Source: 13-2-20CM-66-19 sp036273735
Lineage (GTDB): Bacteria; Pseudomonadota; Gammaproteobacteria; Steroidobacterales; Steroidobacteraceae
Direction: 5' to 3'
Assembly (NCBI GenBank): GCA_036273735.1
Contig: DASUHA010000085.1
Location: 1-64,000 of the forward strand
DNA: 64,000 nt
Positions 47,377 to 56,477 of the stretch are shown here, piece by piece. Under the pieces are notes generated by a model. It did not search any database. It was not told where the DNA came from and saw only the letters and a program-made list of their open reading frames with translations. Position numbers and translations under genes: made by a program. How positions within the stretch are numbered: the first letter of the stretch is position 1; the number at the start of each line of letters is the position of its first letter.

Positions 47377-48780
47377 CTACAGGTAAGGCGACAGCAGCCA
47401 GAACAGACTGTCGCGCAGCCGGCGGGCAAGCGCCCAGGTGGGAGGTCCCGTGGGAACGCGGGAAGCATGATCGCGCGCGGACAGGACGTACTTCGCAAGC
47501 TGTGCGCATACCCCCTCATCGTACACCTCCACGGCGATCTCGAAGTTGAGCCGCAAGCTTCTCGGGTCGATGTTGGCGGACCCGATCTGCGCGTAGGAGC
47601 CGTCTATGACGAGCAGCTTGGTATGGGAAAACGGCGGCGGCTGCAGATAGACCTCGATGCCACGCTCGAGTAGCGGCGGCAGCCAGCGGCGCGTGGCCCA
47701 GTCCACGTAGCGCAGATTGCTGCGTGCCGGCAGCACGAGACATACCTCGACGCCGCGCAGAGCCGCGGTCTGCAATGCCGCCGTGAGCTCGGGAGGCGGA
47801 ATGAAGTACGGCGTCATGATGAGCACCTGACGGTGCGCAATCGAGATGGCGCCGAGGATCACGAAGAGCAGCTTGTCACTGTCCTCATCCGGTCCCTCGG
47901 TGACGACCCGGCAGGTGCACCCGCCCGCGCCCGGCGCCGCCAGCGGTGGCGGCGCCAGCGGCTCACCGGCCGCGAACTGCCAATCGGCTGCGAAGCATTC
48001 CGCGAGCTGCGAGACCGCAGGTCCCCGCATCTGGAAATGAAGGTCGGCCATTCGCCGGTGATGCGCCTTGCCGACTTCGCGCCCGCCGATGTTCATGCCG
48101 CCCACGAAGCCGACCTCGCCATCGACGATGAGGAGCTTGCGGTGATTGCGCAGATTGAGTGAAAACACCGGCATCGCCAGGCGCGGCGGCAGGAAGCGTG
48201 CGGCGCGTACGCCCGCGTGGCGCAGCAGGCGCGCCGCGTGCGGCCAGCTGTACCACTCGCCGATTCCATCTATCAACACGCGGACCTCCGCTCCGCGCTC
48301 CGCCGCGGCGGCAAGAGCGGCAATGAATTCCCGCCCGACCGGATCCGTCTCGAAGATATAGGTCGAAAGCCAGACCGTATGCCGCGCTCGGCGGATCGCC
48401 TCGAGCATGAGCGGAAAGGCATTCTCGCCGTTCTCCAGCGCCACCACCTCATTCCCGGGCAGCCTCGGCCGCTGGGTCACCGCATCCCCGATCCGCGTGA
48501 GCTGCGAGGCGAAATCCCGGGGCGGACGGCTCCCGATACTGCTGCCGATCGGCGTCAGCCCGGCGCGCAGTTGCCGGGCACGGGTGCGCACCCGATTGAC
48601 GCCGAACAGCAGGTAGAGAATGGTGCCGGCGAACGGCAGCAGCCAGCCCGTGACGATCCAACCCAGAGCGCTGCGCGGGTCGGGCTTGGTCAGCAGAGCA
48701 TGCACTGCGCCGAATACGGCGCAGATCACGTACAGCACGGCGACCAGCAGCCGGAGTGGGGCTTCAACGTGCCCGGGCAT
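47377..48780 (-). CDS. cls: Cardiolipin synthase
   Basis: A 467-residue phospholipase-D-type enzyme joining phosphatidyl groups into cardiolipin at the inner membrane. Two N-terminal helices are followed by two HKD motifs: HRKLLIVDG with GGMN, and HTKLLVIDG with GSANID. The length and motif spacing match ClsA-type bacterial enzymes. ATG 48780 is preferred; an in-frame start 24 bases earlier is possible. It is divergent from the NADH dehydrogenase gene across 98 bases. Confidence 0.94.
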   Translation of the reverse strand: MPGHVEAPLRLLVAVLYVICAVFGAVHALLTKPDPRSALGWIVTGWLLPFAGTILYLLFGVNRVRTRARQLRAGLTPIGSSIGSRPPRDFASQLTRIGDAVTQRPRLPGNEVVALENGENAFPLMLEAIRRARHTVWLSTYIFETDPVGREFIAALAAAAERGAEVRVLIDGIGEWYSWPHAARLLRHAGVRAARFLPPRLAMPVFSLNLRNHRKLLIVDGEVGFVGGMNIGGREVGKAHHRRMADLHFQMRGPAVSQLAECFAADWQFAAGEPLAPPPLAAPGAGGCTCRVVTEGPDEDSDKLLFVILGAISIAHRQVLIMTPYFIPPPELTAALQTAALRGVEVCLVLPARSNLRYVDWATRRWLPPLLERGIEVYLQPPPFSHTKLLVIDGSYAQIGSANIDPRSLRLNFEIAVEVYDEGVCAQLAKYVLSARDHASRVPTGPPTWALARRLRDSLFWLLSPYL

Positions 48781-48878
48781 GATATTTACCCTTTGTGTCA
48801 GCACCCGAGTGAGTACTCTATCGTATGGCGGTGTAATTGCGGCGCAAGCTCTCTTCCCTGCGCTGATCGGGCGTCACC

Positions 48879-50132
48879 ATGCATACAAGGCCACGGGTCA
48901 TCGTAGTCGGCGGCGGATTTGGCGGGCTTTCCGCGGTACGCGGGTTGCGCAGCGCCGCGGTCGACGTACTGTTGATCGATCGCGTCAATCACCATACGTT
49001 TCAGCCGCTGCTCTACCAGGTGGCGACCGCCGGCCTCGCGGCACCGTCCATTGCCGCACCACTGCGGCATATCCTGCGCTCGCAGCGCAACGCCACCGTG
49101 CTCCTCGGAGAGGTGCGCCGCATCGACGTCGCGGGTAAGAGCGTCGCTGTCGATGGGATTTCGCACCCTTACGATTTTCTGATCGTGGCGACAGGAAGCG
49201 CGCATGCCTATTTTGGTCACGATGAGTGGTCGGGATATGCGCCAGGCTTGAAGACGCTGGACGACGCTTTGCGCATCCGGGCGCGGATACTCACGGCGTT
49301 CGAGCGCGCCGAAGCGTCGGCCGATCCGGCCGAGCAGATGGAGTGGCTCACGTTCCTCATTGTCGGGGCGGGCGCCACCGGCGTGGAACTGGCCGGGACG
49401 CTCGCCGAAATCGCCCGCCATACCCTCAAGCGCGAGTTCCGCCACATCGATCCTGCGGCTGCGAAGATTCTCCTGGTGGAGGCCGGGCCTCGCGTGCTGC
49501 CGGCTTTTCCGCCCTCGCTGTCCGAGAAGGCCCAGCGTCAGCTCGAGCGACTCGGGGTCAGGGTCCGCACCGGACACGCGGTCACCGGCCTCGATGAGCG
49601 AGGTGTTTGGATCGGCGAGGAGCGGATCGCAGCACGCACCGTCCTCTGGGCCGCGGGGGTTGCCGCGTCACCTCTCGGTGCGGCGTTGGGTGTCGCCGTC
49701 GATCGCGCGGGCCGCGTATCCGTCACTGCGCAGCTCGCCATTGCCGGGCATCCGGAGGTGTTCGTCGTCGGCGACCTGGCAGCCGTACCGGAAGAGATGG
49801 GCCCTATTCCCGCCATCGCGCCGGCAGCGAAGCAGATGGGAAGTTACGCCGCCCAGGCAATTCTGGCGAGCCTGTCGGGTCGCCGTATCGGCGCATTCCG
49901 CTACCGCCACTTCGGCTCGCTGGCGACCATCGGCCGGATGGCTGCCGTCGTCGACTTCGGCCGCATACGCCTCTCGGGCCTTCTCGCCTGGTGGATCTGG
50001 CTCACGGCGCACATCTACTTCCTGATCGGCTTTCGTAACCGCCTGGTCGTGCTCATCGACTGGGCGGAGGCGTACTGGAGCTATCGGCGCGGTGCGCGCA
50101 TCATCATTCCTGTCGGAAAATCCGAAGGTTGA
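48879..50132 (+). CDS. ndh: Type II NADH dehydrogenase (NDH-2)
   Basis: A 417-residue non-proton-pumping NADH:quinone oxidoreductase. The FAD motif is VVGGGFGGLSAVRGL (11-16 core) and the NADH motif is LIVGAGATGVELAGTL. The quinone-site region is AIAPAAKQMGSYAAQAI, and the membrane-binding C-terminus is GLLAWWIWLTAHIYFLIGF. The fold and length fit NDH-2. An amine oxidase gene follows 3 bases later, probably in the same transcript. Confidence 0.93.
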   Translation: MHTRPRVIVVGGGFGGLSAVRGLRSAAVDVLLIDRVNHHTFQPLLYQVATAGLAAPSIAAPLRHILRSQRNATVLLGEVRRIDVAGKSVAVDGISHPYDFLIVATGSAHAYFGHDEWSGYAPGLKTLDDALRIRARILTAFERAEASADPAEQMEWLTFLIVGAGATGVELAGTLAEIARHTLKREFRHIDPAAAKILLVEAGPRVLPAFPPSLSEKAQRQLERLGVRVRTGHAVTGLDERGVWIGEERIAARTVLWAAGVAASPLGAALGVAVDRAGRVSVTAQLAIAGHPEVFVVGDLAAVPEEMGPIPAIAPAAKQMGSYAAQAILASLSGRRIGAFRYRHFGSLATIGRMAAVVDFGRIRLSGLLAWWIWLTAHIYFLIGFRNRLVVLIDWAEAYWSYRRGARIIIPVGKSEG

Positions 50133-50135
50133 AAG

Positions 50136-51491
50136 ATGGCGGGCCGAACCGATCGCCCGATTGTGGGTGAGGATCACGATGTCATCGTAATCGGTGCCGG
50201 GGCGGCAGGTCTTGCGGCAGCGTACGCGCTCTGCCGCACCGGACACTCGGTGTTGGTGCTGGAGGCTCGCGACCGCATCGGCGGGCGCATCTGGACCCGT
50301 ATGGAGCCCGCGCTGGCCGCGCCGGTCGAGCTGGGCGCTGAGTTCATCCACGGAGCCTCACCTGAAACGCGCGACCTGCTGCGGAGCATCGGTGAGGCCG
50401 CGATCGACACTTCAGGGGAGCACTGGTCGCTGATCGGCGGACGGCTGCAGCAGCGCACCGAGAGCCTGCTCGGACAGGTACGCAGGGCGTTCGAAGGCGG
50501 CGACGTCCTCTCCAGACCCGACACGTCGCTCGAAGCCTTCCTCACAGGCGAGGGTGGCCGCAACTTATCCGAAGAAGCGCGTTCCATGGCGCGCGCGTTC
50601 GTGTCAGGTTTCGATGCTGCCGACCCGGAGCGGGTCAGTATCCATTCGATCGCGGAGGAGTGGCGCAGCGGCGGCATGTTGGATTCGTCGCAAAGCCGGC
50701 CTGTCGGGGGGTATGGCGCCGTCCTCGGCGCGCTGCGCGCGAGTCTCGATCATGTGCACGCGCGCGTACAGCTCCAGGCGGCCGTGAGCGGGGTTCGCTG
50801 GAACAACGACTCGGTCGAAGTCATGGGTACGCACCTCGGGCTGCCCTTTCAGACGAAAGCGCGCAAGGCAATCGTCACCGTTCCGCTCGGCGTCCTCAAG
50901 CTGCCGGAGACGGCGCCCGGAGGAATTCGCTTCACGCCACCGCTCGCGGCGAAGCAAGCCGCCCTCGAGCAGCTTCTCTCCGGTCCCGTAGTCAAGGTCA
51001 TATTGCATTTCCGCCGGCCCTTCTGGGAAGAGCAGGATGGCGGACGATACGCCGATGCCTCCTTCTTTCACGCGCCCGGCAAGCTCTTTCCCACGTTTTG
51101 GACGACACTCCCGGCGCGCACGTCTCTTCTCAACGCTTGGGTCGGGGGCCCATCGGCTGCGCGGCTCTGTGAGCTATCCGACGAAGACATCGTCCGGCGT
51201 GCGCTCGATGGCGCCGCGACGCTATTTTCCAGGAGTGAAGCGGACCTGGAGCTGGAAGCGGCGTACGTCCACAACTGGCAAAGGGATCCGTTTGCCCGCG
51301 GCGCCTATAGTTACGTCGCAGTCGGTGGCAGCAGCGCAAGAGAGCAGTTGGCAATGCCTCTCCAGAGCGCGCTCTTCTTCGCAGGCGAAGCTACGGATAC
51401 AACCGGCGATCCTGCCACAGTCACCGGCGCCCTGCGCAGCGGCGCCCGCGCCGCAGTCGAAGTCAACCGGCATTTCGAGAGAGGCCACTGA
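50136..51491 (+). CDS. Flavin-containing amine oxidase family protein
   Basis: A 451-residue FAD enzyme of the monoamine/polyamine oxidase family. The dinucleotide fold is VIVIGAGAAGLAAAYAL with the extension LEARDRIGGRIWTR. The C-terminal FAD block is FAGEATDTTGDPATVTGAL. No signal peptide is visible. Substrates could be primary amines or polyamines; not resolved. It is directly behind ndh, and the next gene is convergent. Confidence 0.92.
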   Translation: MAGRTDRPIVGEDHDVIVIGAGAAGLAAAYALCRTGHSVLVLEARDRIGGRIWTRMEPALAAPVELGAEFIHGASPETRDLLRSIGEAAIDTSGEHWSLIGGRLQQRTESLLGQVRRAFEGGDVLSRPDTSLEAFLTGEGGRNLSEEARSMARAFVSGFDAADPERVSIHSIAEEWRSGGMLDSSQSRPVGGYGAVLGALRASLDHVHARVQLQAAVSGVRWNNDSVEVMGTHLGLPFQTKARKAIVTVPLGVLKLPETAPGGIRFTPPLAAKQAALEQLLSGPVVKVILHFRRPFWEEQDGGRYADASFFHAPGKLFPTFWTTLPARTSLLNAWVGGPSAARLCELSDEDIVRRALDGAATLFSRSEADLELEAAYVHNWQRDPFARGAYSYVAVGGSSAREQLAMPLQSALFFAGEATDTTGDPATVTGALRSGARAAVEVNRHFERGH

Positions 51492-51528
51492 AGCCAGCAA
51501 GCGCCGCCGGCCTCCGTGTCCGGTCAGA

Positions 51529-52077
51529 CTAAGCAGCGGGAAGGCGAGCGCGCCGCCCACGCAGTATTGCAAGGCCGCCGAGGAGCAGCGTCAGCGCCGC
51601 GTATGTCGAGCTTGGATCAAGCTCCGGCGCCGCGGTCGTCACTGTTTTTTCCGTAACCGTGTAGTTACCAGACGCGAAAGCGTTCGGGTCCAGAAATGCG
51701 CCCCCGCTTGGGTCCACAGACAACTCCAGAAAGCCAATGTCAATACTGAAGTCACCGGGGAAGCAACTGTCGCCGCAATTGGGGTTAATGAAGTCAGGTC
51801 CTTCGGCGAACCAACCTCCGCTCGTGAAAGCATCAGTCAATGGGAAGCGTGACGAAGTGCCCGGGCTGGCAAGGTTATACACGGCCCCATCCCATCTGAA
51901 CGTCCAGCTCTGCCACATGTGGGTCGTGTTGTCCCAGACGAAGGAGCCGGTGGGCGCCGGGGCGTCACTCCCGACGGTGAAATTGTAGGTGCCGTCCGTG
52001 AGTGAGTCCGCACTCGCATGCGGTGCAGAGATCGCCAGAACGAATGCGGCGCACAACGGGCCGAAGAACTTATGCAT
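51529..52077 (-). CDS. Secreted protein with PEP-CTERM-like sorting tail
   Basis: A 182-residue exported protein. The signal peptide (1-~23, SAPHASA) is followed by a beta-rich domain with Trp/Gly and a Cys pair (CGDSC, 101-105) that could form a disulfide. The C-terminus has PELDPSS (151-157), a hydrophobic helix (158-171) and RGRR (173-176). This is the motif-helix-basic order of PEP-CTERM proteins, but with PELDP in place of PEP. This suggests handling by an exosortase-like system not in this window. AGGGGAGTGGC precedes the ATG. No other homology is recognised. Confidence 0.85.
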   Translation of the reverse strand: MHKFFGPLCAAFVLAISAPHASADSLTDGTYNFTVGSDAPAPTGSFVWDNTTHMWQSWTFRWDGAVYNLASPGTSSRFPLTDAFTSGGWFAEGPDFINPNCGDSCFPGDFSIDIGFLELSVDPSGGAFLDPNAFASGNYTVTEKTVTTAAPELDPSSTYAALTLLLGGLAILRGRRARLPAA

Positions 52078-52295
52078 GCCACTCCCCTATGGCGGGCGTT
52101 TTTGGGCAGGCCCGCGCGTTGGTTCAAATTATTCTGGCATCCGCCGTTGAGCGCCGCAACGCTTCCGCAGTCCGACTCGACTCGAGGCCGCTTTGATTAT
52201 GTAAAAGCGAGTTGGTCGCGGTCGACAGCGGCATGGACCCTAGAAGTACATCGGCGCGTGCGGGATGTTGAAAGCAGCGCCCGGCGCGGGTCGCA

Positions 52296-52766
52296 TCAGG
52301 CCCTGCCGCGGAGCTCGGCCGGTCCCAACCGGCCCAGCAGCGATTTCAACAGGGGCGCGACGCGGCGCAGCTCCCGCCGATGGGCGGCGGAGAGGCCGGC
52401 GAGGGCCTGCTCACCTGAAGCGGTGAGTGCAAGGAAGGTGCGACGCCGGTCGCGCGCGTCCGCGCGGCGCACGAGATATCCCCGGCGGACCAGCCGATCG
52501 ACCAGGCCGACGGTGCTGTGGTGGCGGATGCCGAGACGCTCTGCCAGCTCACCTATCGTCGCCTCGCCCCCGCCGGGGTAGCCCTTGATGGCGAGCAGCG
52601 CCTGGTGCTGCCGCGGCGCCAGGCCGGCCGCATGCGCTGCCGCCTCGCTGAATGCCGCGAAGCGCATCAACAAATAGCGAAATTCCGCCAGGATCTCGTA
52701 GTCGTGGGGCGCCAGCTCGAGGGCCGGCACGGCCCGGGGCCTCTGCCTTTTGGGGGTGGCGGACAT
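52296..52766 (-). CDS. MarR family transcriptional regulator
   Basis: A ~156-residue winged-helix regulator. The HTH is ATIGELAERLGIRHHSTVGLVDRL, with the wing DARDRRRTFLALT. ATG 52766 has TGAGAAG just upstream; an ATG 12 bases earlier (52778) is also possible. It is divergent from the ClC channel gene across 120 bases, which contain a perfect 17-bp palindrome. Autorepression and control of the channel gene are likely by geometry, not shown. Confidence 0.9.
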   Translation of the reverse strand: MSATPKRQRPRAVPALELAPHDYEILAEFRYLLMRFAAFSEAAAHAAGLAPRQHQALLAIKGYPGGGEATIGELAERLGIRHHSTVGLVDRLVRRGYLVRRADARDRRRTFLALTASGEQALAGLSAAHRRELRRVAPLLKSLLGRLGPAELRGRA

Positions 52767-52786
52767 CAGTCTTCTCATGGAGAATA

Positions 52787-52803
52787 ATATCGCACTGCGA
52801 TAT
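52787..52803. promoter_or_regulatory. 17-bp palindrome, probable MarR operator
   Basis: ATATCGCA-C-TGCGATAT is a perfect inverted repeat with one central base, of the size and AT-flanked type bound by MarR dimers. It lies between the divergent marR and ClC genes, 9-21 bases from the regulator's candidate starts. It covers -10-like hexamers on both strands (TATTAT toward marR, TATAAA toward the channel). Confidence 0.65.
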
Positions 52804-52886
52804 AAAGCGCGCGCCCGCGCCCCTGAGACCCGCCGTCCCGAGTGTCAGCGTCCCAGGAAAGGGCCGCACAATCTCACCGGAGAATC

Positions 52887-54668
52887 ATGAAGAGCTCAGT
52901 TTCAACGCTCGGCGTGCACGACACGCTGCGCGACTTCACTGCCGACCGGCGGCTGCTCGTCCTGTCCGCGATGGCGATCGCCACGGGCAGCTTCGGCGCC
53001 GGCGCGGCCTGGGTGCTCCTGAAGCTGATTGCGCTCGTCACCAACCTCGCCTACTTCCATGTTTACTCCACGGCGACGTCCTACCTCAGTCATGCCAGGC
53101 TCGGACCGGGCACCATCCTCATACCGGTCATCGGCGGCCTGATCGTCGGGCTCATGGCCCGTTACGGCTCGGAGAAGATCCGCGGCCACGGCATTCCGGA
53201 GGCGCTCGAGGCCATTCTCATCGGACAGAGCCGGATACAGCCCAAGGTGGCGGTGTTGAAGCCGCTCTCCTCCGCAATCGCCATCGGCACGGGTGGCCCG
53301 TTCGGCGCCGAGGGGCCGATCATCATGACGGGCGGCGCGCTCGGGTCGCTCTTCGCGCAGTTCTTTCATCTGAGCTCCGCGGAGCGCAAGACCCTGTTGG
53401 TTGCCGGCGCCGCAGCCGGTATGACCGCGATCTTCGGGACACCGGTGGCGGCCGTTCTCCTGGCCATCGAGGTCATGCTCTTCGAGTGGAAGCCCCGCAG
53501 TTTCGTGCCGGTGGTCGTCTCCACGATCGTCGCGATGGCCTGGCGGCCCTGGCTGGTGGGCGCGTGGCCGCTCTTTCCGCACACGGGAATTCCCGCAATG
53601 CCGTGGTGGGGACTCGCGCTCTGCGCCGGCGTCGGCGTCGTGGCAGGGCTGCAATCCGCCATCACCACCGGCGGCCTCTATTGGGTCGAGGAGCTGTTCG
53701 AGAAGCTCCCGGTCCACTGGATGTGGTGGCCGGCGCTAGCCGGTGTCGTCGTCGGCGTCGGCGGCCTCATCGATCCGGCGGCCCTGGGAGTCGGCTATGA
53801 CAACATTCAGGCTCTGATCGACGGCTCCGTGTTGATGCACGCGGCCATAGCGCTGCTCCTCGTGAAGGGTGTCATCTGGGTCGTGGCGCTGGCCTCGGGA
53901 ACCTCGGGCGGCACCCTCGCGCCGCTGCTCATGATGGGTGGTGCCGTGGGCGTGATGGAGGCTCATTTCCTGCCCTTCGGCAACGCCGGCTTCTGGTCGC
54001 TGCTCGCCATGGCGGCAGTGTTGGGCGGAACGCTGCGCTGCCCCCTGACCGCAACCGTGTTCGCGATCGAGCTCACCGGCGATCTGCAGGTGATGCCGGC
54101 GGTCCTCGTCGCCTGCGTCGCCTCCTTCGCCGTGACGGTGCTGATCATGCGCCGCTCCATTCTGACGGAGCGGCTCGCACGGCGCGGCCGGCATCTGACC
54201 TATGAGTACACCGTCGACCCGTTCGATGTGATGCGGGTCAGCGAGATCATGACCCAACCCGTACATACCCTGCCGGCGAGCATGAAGACCGAGGATGCAC
54301 TGGTATTTTTTGACACGGAGAACGGCCTCAAGCGCCACAAGAGCTACCCCGTTGTCGACGACGCAGGCAGCGTCGTCAGCATGGTGTCGCGCGCCGATGT
54401 ATTGCGCTGGTCACGGGAAGGATGGCCCGAAGGGCAAACCCTGGAGGAGAGGCCCGACGTCGGCGAGGTCTTCGTCGGCTACACGGACGAGTTGGTAGGC
54501 CATCTTGCCGATCGCATGGCATCGGCCGATGTCGGCCGTGTGCCGGTCGTCGACCGCGCCACGGGGAAGCTCGCCGGCCTGATCGCCAGGCGCGACCTGC
54601 TGCGCGTCCGGGCCCACACTGCGCGGTTGGAACGCGAGCGGGCACGCCCGCTGACCCTCCCGGGTTAG
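52887..54668 (+). CDS. ClC family chloride channel/transporter with CBS domains
   Basis: A 593-residue protein. About 430 residues of ClC membrane core carry GHGIPEA (100-106, replacing the first filter motif GSGIP), GAEGPIIMTGG with the gating Glu142, and GMTAIFGTPVAAVLLAIE. Two CBS domains (~445-590) follow, with SEIMTQPVHTLPA and VPVVDRATGKLAGLIARRDLL, which usually sense adenine nucleotides. ATG 52887 has CGGAGA upstream; an in-frame start at 52842 is less likely. It may be a Cl-/H+ antiporter; the missing filter Ser could alter anion choice. Confidence 0.92.
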   Translation: MKSSVSTLGVHDTLRDFTADRRLLVLSAMAIATGSFGAGAAWVLLKLIALVTNLAYFHVYSTATSYLSHARLGPGTILIPVIGGLIVGLMARYGSEKIRGHGIPEALEAILIGQSRIQPKVAVLKPLSSAIAIGTGGPFGAEGPIIMTGGALGSLFAQFFHLSSAERKTLLVAGAAAGMTAIFGTPVAAVLLAIEVMLFEWKPRSFVPVVVSTIVAMAWRPWLVGAWPLFPHTGIPAMPWWGLALCAGVGVVAGLQSAITTGGLYWVEELFEKLPVHWMWWPALAGVVVGVGGLIDPAALGVGYDNIQALIDGSVLMHAAIALLLVKGVIWVVALASGTSGGTLAPLLMMGGAVGVMEAHFLPFGNAGFWSLLAMAAVLGGTLRCPLTATVFAIELTGDLQVMPAVLVACVASFAVTVLIMRRSILTERLARRGRHLTYEYTVDPFDVMRVSEIMTQPVHTLPASMKTEDALVFFDTENGLKRHKSYPVVDDAGSVVSMVSRADVLRWSREGWPEGQTLEERPDVGEVFVGYTDELVGHLADRMASADVGRVPVVDRATGKLAGLIARRDLLRVRAHTARLERERARPLTLPG

Positions 54669-54681
54669 TTGCAACGGAGCT

Positions 54682-54697
54682 GTGGCTTGTGAGCCAC
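54682..54697. other. Short perfect hairpin downstream of the ClC gene
   Basis: GTGGCT-TGTG-AGCCAC forms a six-pair stem 14 bases after the stop codon. No T-run follows, so it is not a standard intrinsic terminator, but it is the only strong stem between this gene and the pilus operon start. Confidence 0.3.
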
Positions 54698-54864
54698 TGC
54701 TCAGTTCGGCCGGCCCTGGCTGGCCTCGCTGGCGATTCTGTTAAGTCTCGCACGCCGGAATCCCCACCTCGATGAGACAAAACGCCTGGGTACGGGCCGT
54801 AGGCCCGCTCAGGTAATCCCGCGACGGCGCAAACGGGCCGGCGCGTCTCCCCGGGGGTAATTCT

Positions 54865-55806
54865 TTGTCGCTGCTCAATCGAGCGCAGGCCAACGGTTGG
54901 CGGGTCGGTGTCATGCCGGCGGACCGCGAGACCGCGCTCGCCATCGCACGGACCACGAGATCCGCAGCCCGGCCGCTGCTGCGGCATTGCGCCATCCATC
55001 CGTCTCTCGAGATCCGTGCCGAGCATGTGCTGGCACCGCTCGCCCACAGTCGCGAGCTGTCGCGCGCGGCGGTGAGCGCCGTGTTGAGCACCGACGAGTA
55101 CCAGCTGGTGCAGATCGAGGCTCCTGACGTGGCGGCGGAAGAGCTGCGCGGTGCCGTGCGCTGGAAGCTGAAAGACCTCATCAGCTTTCCTCCGAGCGAG
55201 GCCGTCATCGATGTGTTCGAGATTCCCGAGCCGGCCCGCTATGTCGAATCGCGGATGGTCTACGCCGTTGCCGCGCGTACCGATGCCGTGCAGCGCGTCG
55301 TGAGCCTCATCAAGCCGCGCGTCCGCGGCTTCGACGTGATCGACATCCCGGAGATGTGCCTGCGCAACATCGCCGCCCTCCTGCCTCAGGACGAGCGGGG
55401 TGTCGCGCTGATCGCCCTCGGTGAGAATTTCGCCCAGCTCACACTGACCTGCCGGGGCGTCCTCTATCTCGCGCGACGCATCGATCTCGGCCGCCGCAGC
55501 GAGGGGTCGGCGGGAGAAGCCTCCGGCAACATCGACGTGCAATCCCTGGCGCTCGAGCTGCAGCGCTCGCTTGACTACTACGAAAGCCACTTCGACCAGC
55601 CGGCAATCGCGGACGTCGTCCTGACCTCCGGCGATGAACGCGCGGAGCGCTTGCTCGGCAACCTGATCACGGCGACCGGCCATTCGGTGAGCCTCCTCGA
55701 CGTCGAGGAGCTGTTCGACATCGCTCCGGGCATCGAGCCCGACACCCGCTGGCCGGGGCTGCTGGCATTGGGCGCGGCTCTGCGCAGCGACCGGACCCGC
55801 CCGTGA
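54865..55806 (+). CDS. mshI: MSHA biogenesis protein MshI (PilM-like)
   Basis: A 313-residue actin-like PilM-type protein starting the MSHA pilus operon; it would sit under the inner membrane and bind the PilN-like partner. Family features are VGVMPADRETALAIART, EYQLVQIEAPDVAAEELRGAVRWKLKDLISFP, and VALIALGENFAQLTL; a stretch near 225-245 (LALELQRSLDYYESHF) matches PilM. The start is TTG 54865 with GGGGGT upstream. The next gene overlaps by 4 bases. Confidence 0.88.
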   Translation: MSLLNRAQANGWRVGVMPADRETALAIARTTRSAARPLLRHCAIHPSLEIRAEHVLAPLAHSRELSRAAVSAVLSTDEYQLVQIEAPDVAAEELRGAVRWKLKDLISFPPSEAVIDVFEIPEPARYVESRMVYAVAARTDAVQRVVSLIKPRVRGFDVIDIPEMCLRNIAALLPQDERGVALIALGENFAQLTLTCRGVLYLARRIDLGRRSEGSAGEASGNIDVQSLALELQRSLDYYESHFDQPAIADVVLTSGDERAERLLGNLITATGHSVSLLDVEELFDIAPGIEPDTRWPGLLALGAALRSDRTRP

Positions 55807-56477
55807 AGCAGCCCCGTCAGCAGGTGAATCTCTACCAGCACACGGCGCCCGCCTGGCGTCCGTTCGGCTCGGCCACGCTGACTCTCGCCGTGGGCGCAGT
55901 GAGCTGCTGCCTCGCAGCCATCTGCGCCTTCGGAGCCTGGCAGGTCGCTGACCTGCAACGGTCGGTGGACGCTCTGCAACGGCGGCAGGCGGCGCAGCAG
56001 GCGACGCTGACCGCTCTCGGCTCGCTGCAGACCGATGGCACGGGACCGGCGGACCTGCAGTCGCGCATTCAACGGCTGGGCGCCGAACTGGCGGCACGCG
56101 AGCACGCGCTGGCAATGCTCAAATCGGGCGCAGTGGGCAGCACCAGTGGCTTCTCGGCGCAACTTGCAGCGCTGGCGCGCCATCCGATGACGGGCCTCTG
56201 GCTTCATCAGATCACGGTCTCCGATCTGACGGGCTCGATGAGCCTCGCCGGGGAAGCGCTCGATCCTGACAGGGTGCCGCGCTATCTGCGCGCCCTCGCC
56301 ACCGAGCAGGTGCTCGCGGGCCTGCGGTTCGATCGGCTCGTCATCGAGCGACCGGAAGCCGCGCCTGCCGCTTCGGCAGCTGCGCGCTCGCGACCGCATC
56401 CGACGACGTTCAGGTTCCACGCCGACGGCCCTGCCATGCCAGCTCAACTCGCGGCCACCCAGGCGCCGCAGTCATGA
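55803..56477 (+). CDS. PilN-like MSHA assembly protein
   Basis: A 224-residue single-pass inner-membrane protein. The N-terminal QVNLYQ motif (residues 7-12) is the PilN/MshI2 mark that binds the PilM-like partner. A helix (~25-48) leads to a coiled coil (~50-115) and a ferredoxin-like PilN domain (HPMTGLWLHQITVSDLTGSM, LRFDRLVIERPE). It is coupled by 4-base overlaps to its neighbours. The exact letter name varies between clusters, so none is given. Confidence 0.87.
   Translation: MKQPRQQVNLYQHTAPAWRPFGSATLTLAVGAVSCCLAAICAFGAWQVADLQRSVDALQRRQAAQQATLTALGSLQTDGTGPADLQSRIQRLGAELAAREHALAMLKSGAVGSTSGFSAQLAALARHPMTGLWLHQITVSDLTGSMSLAGEALDPDRVPRYLRALATEQVLAGLRFDRLVIERPEAAPAASAAARSRPHPTTFRFHADGPAMPAQLAATQAPQS

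Noticed and set aside
54730..54760. Sigma-54 promoter before the MSHA operon
   Set aside because: TGGC with correct spacing is followed by TTAA, so the essential -12 GC pair is absent.
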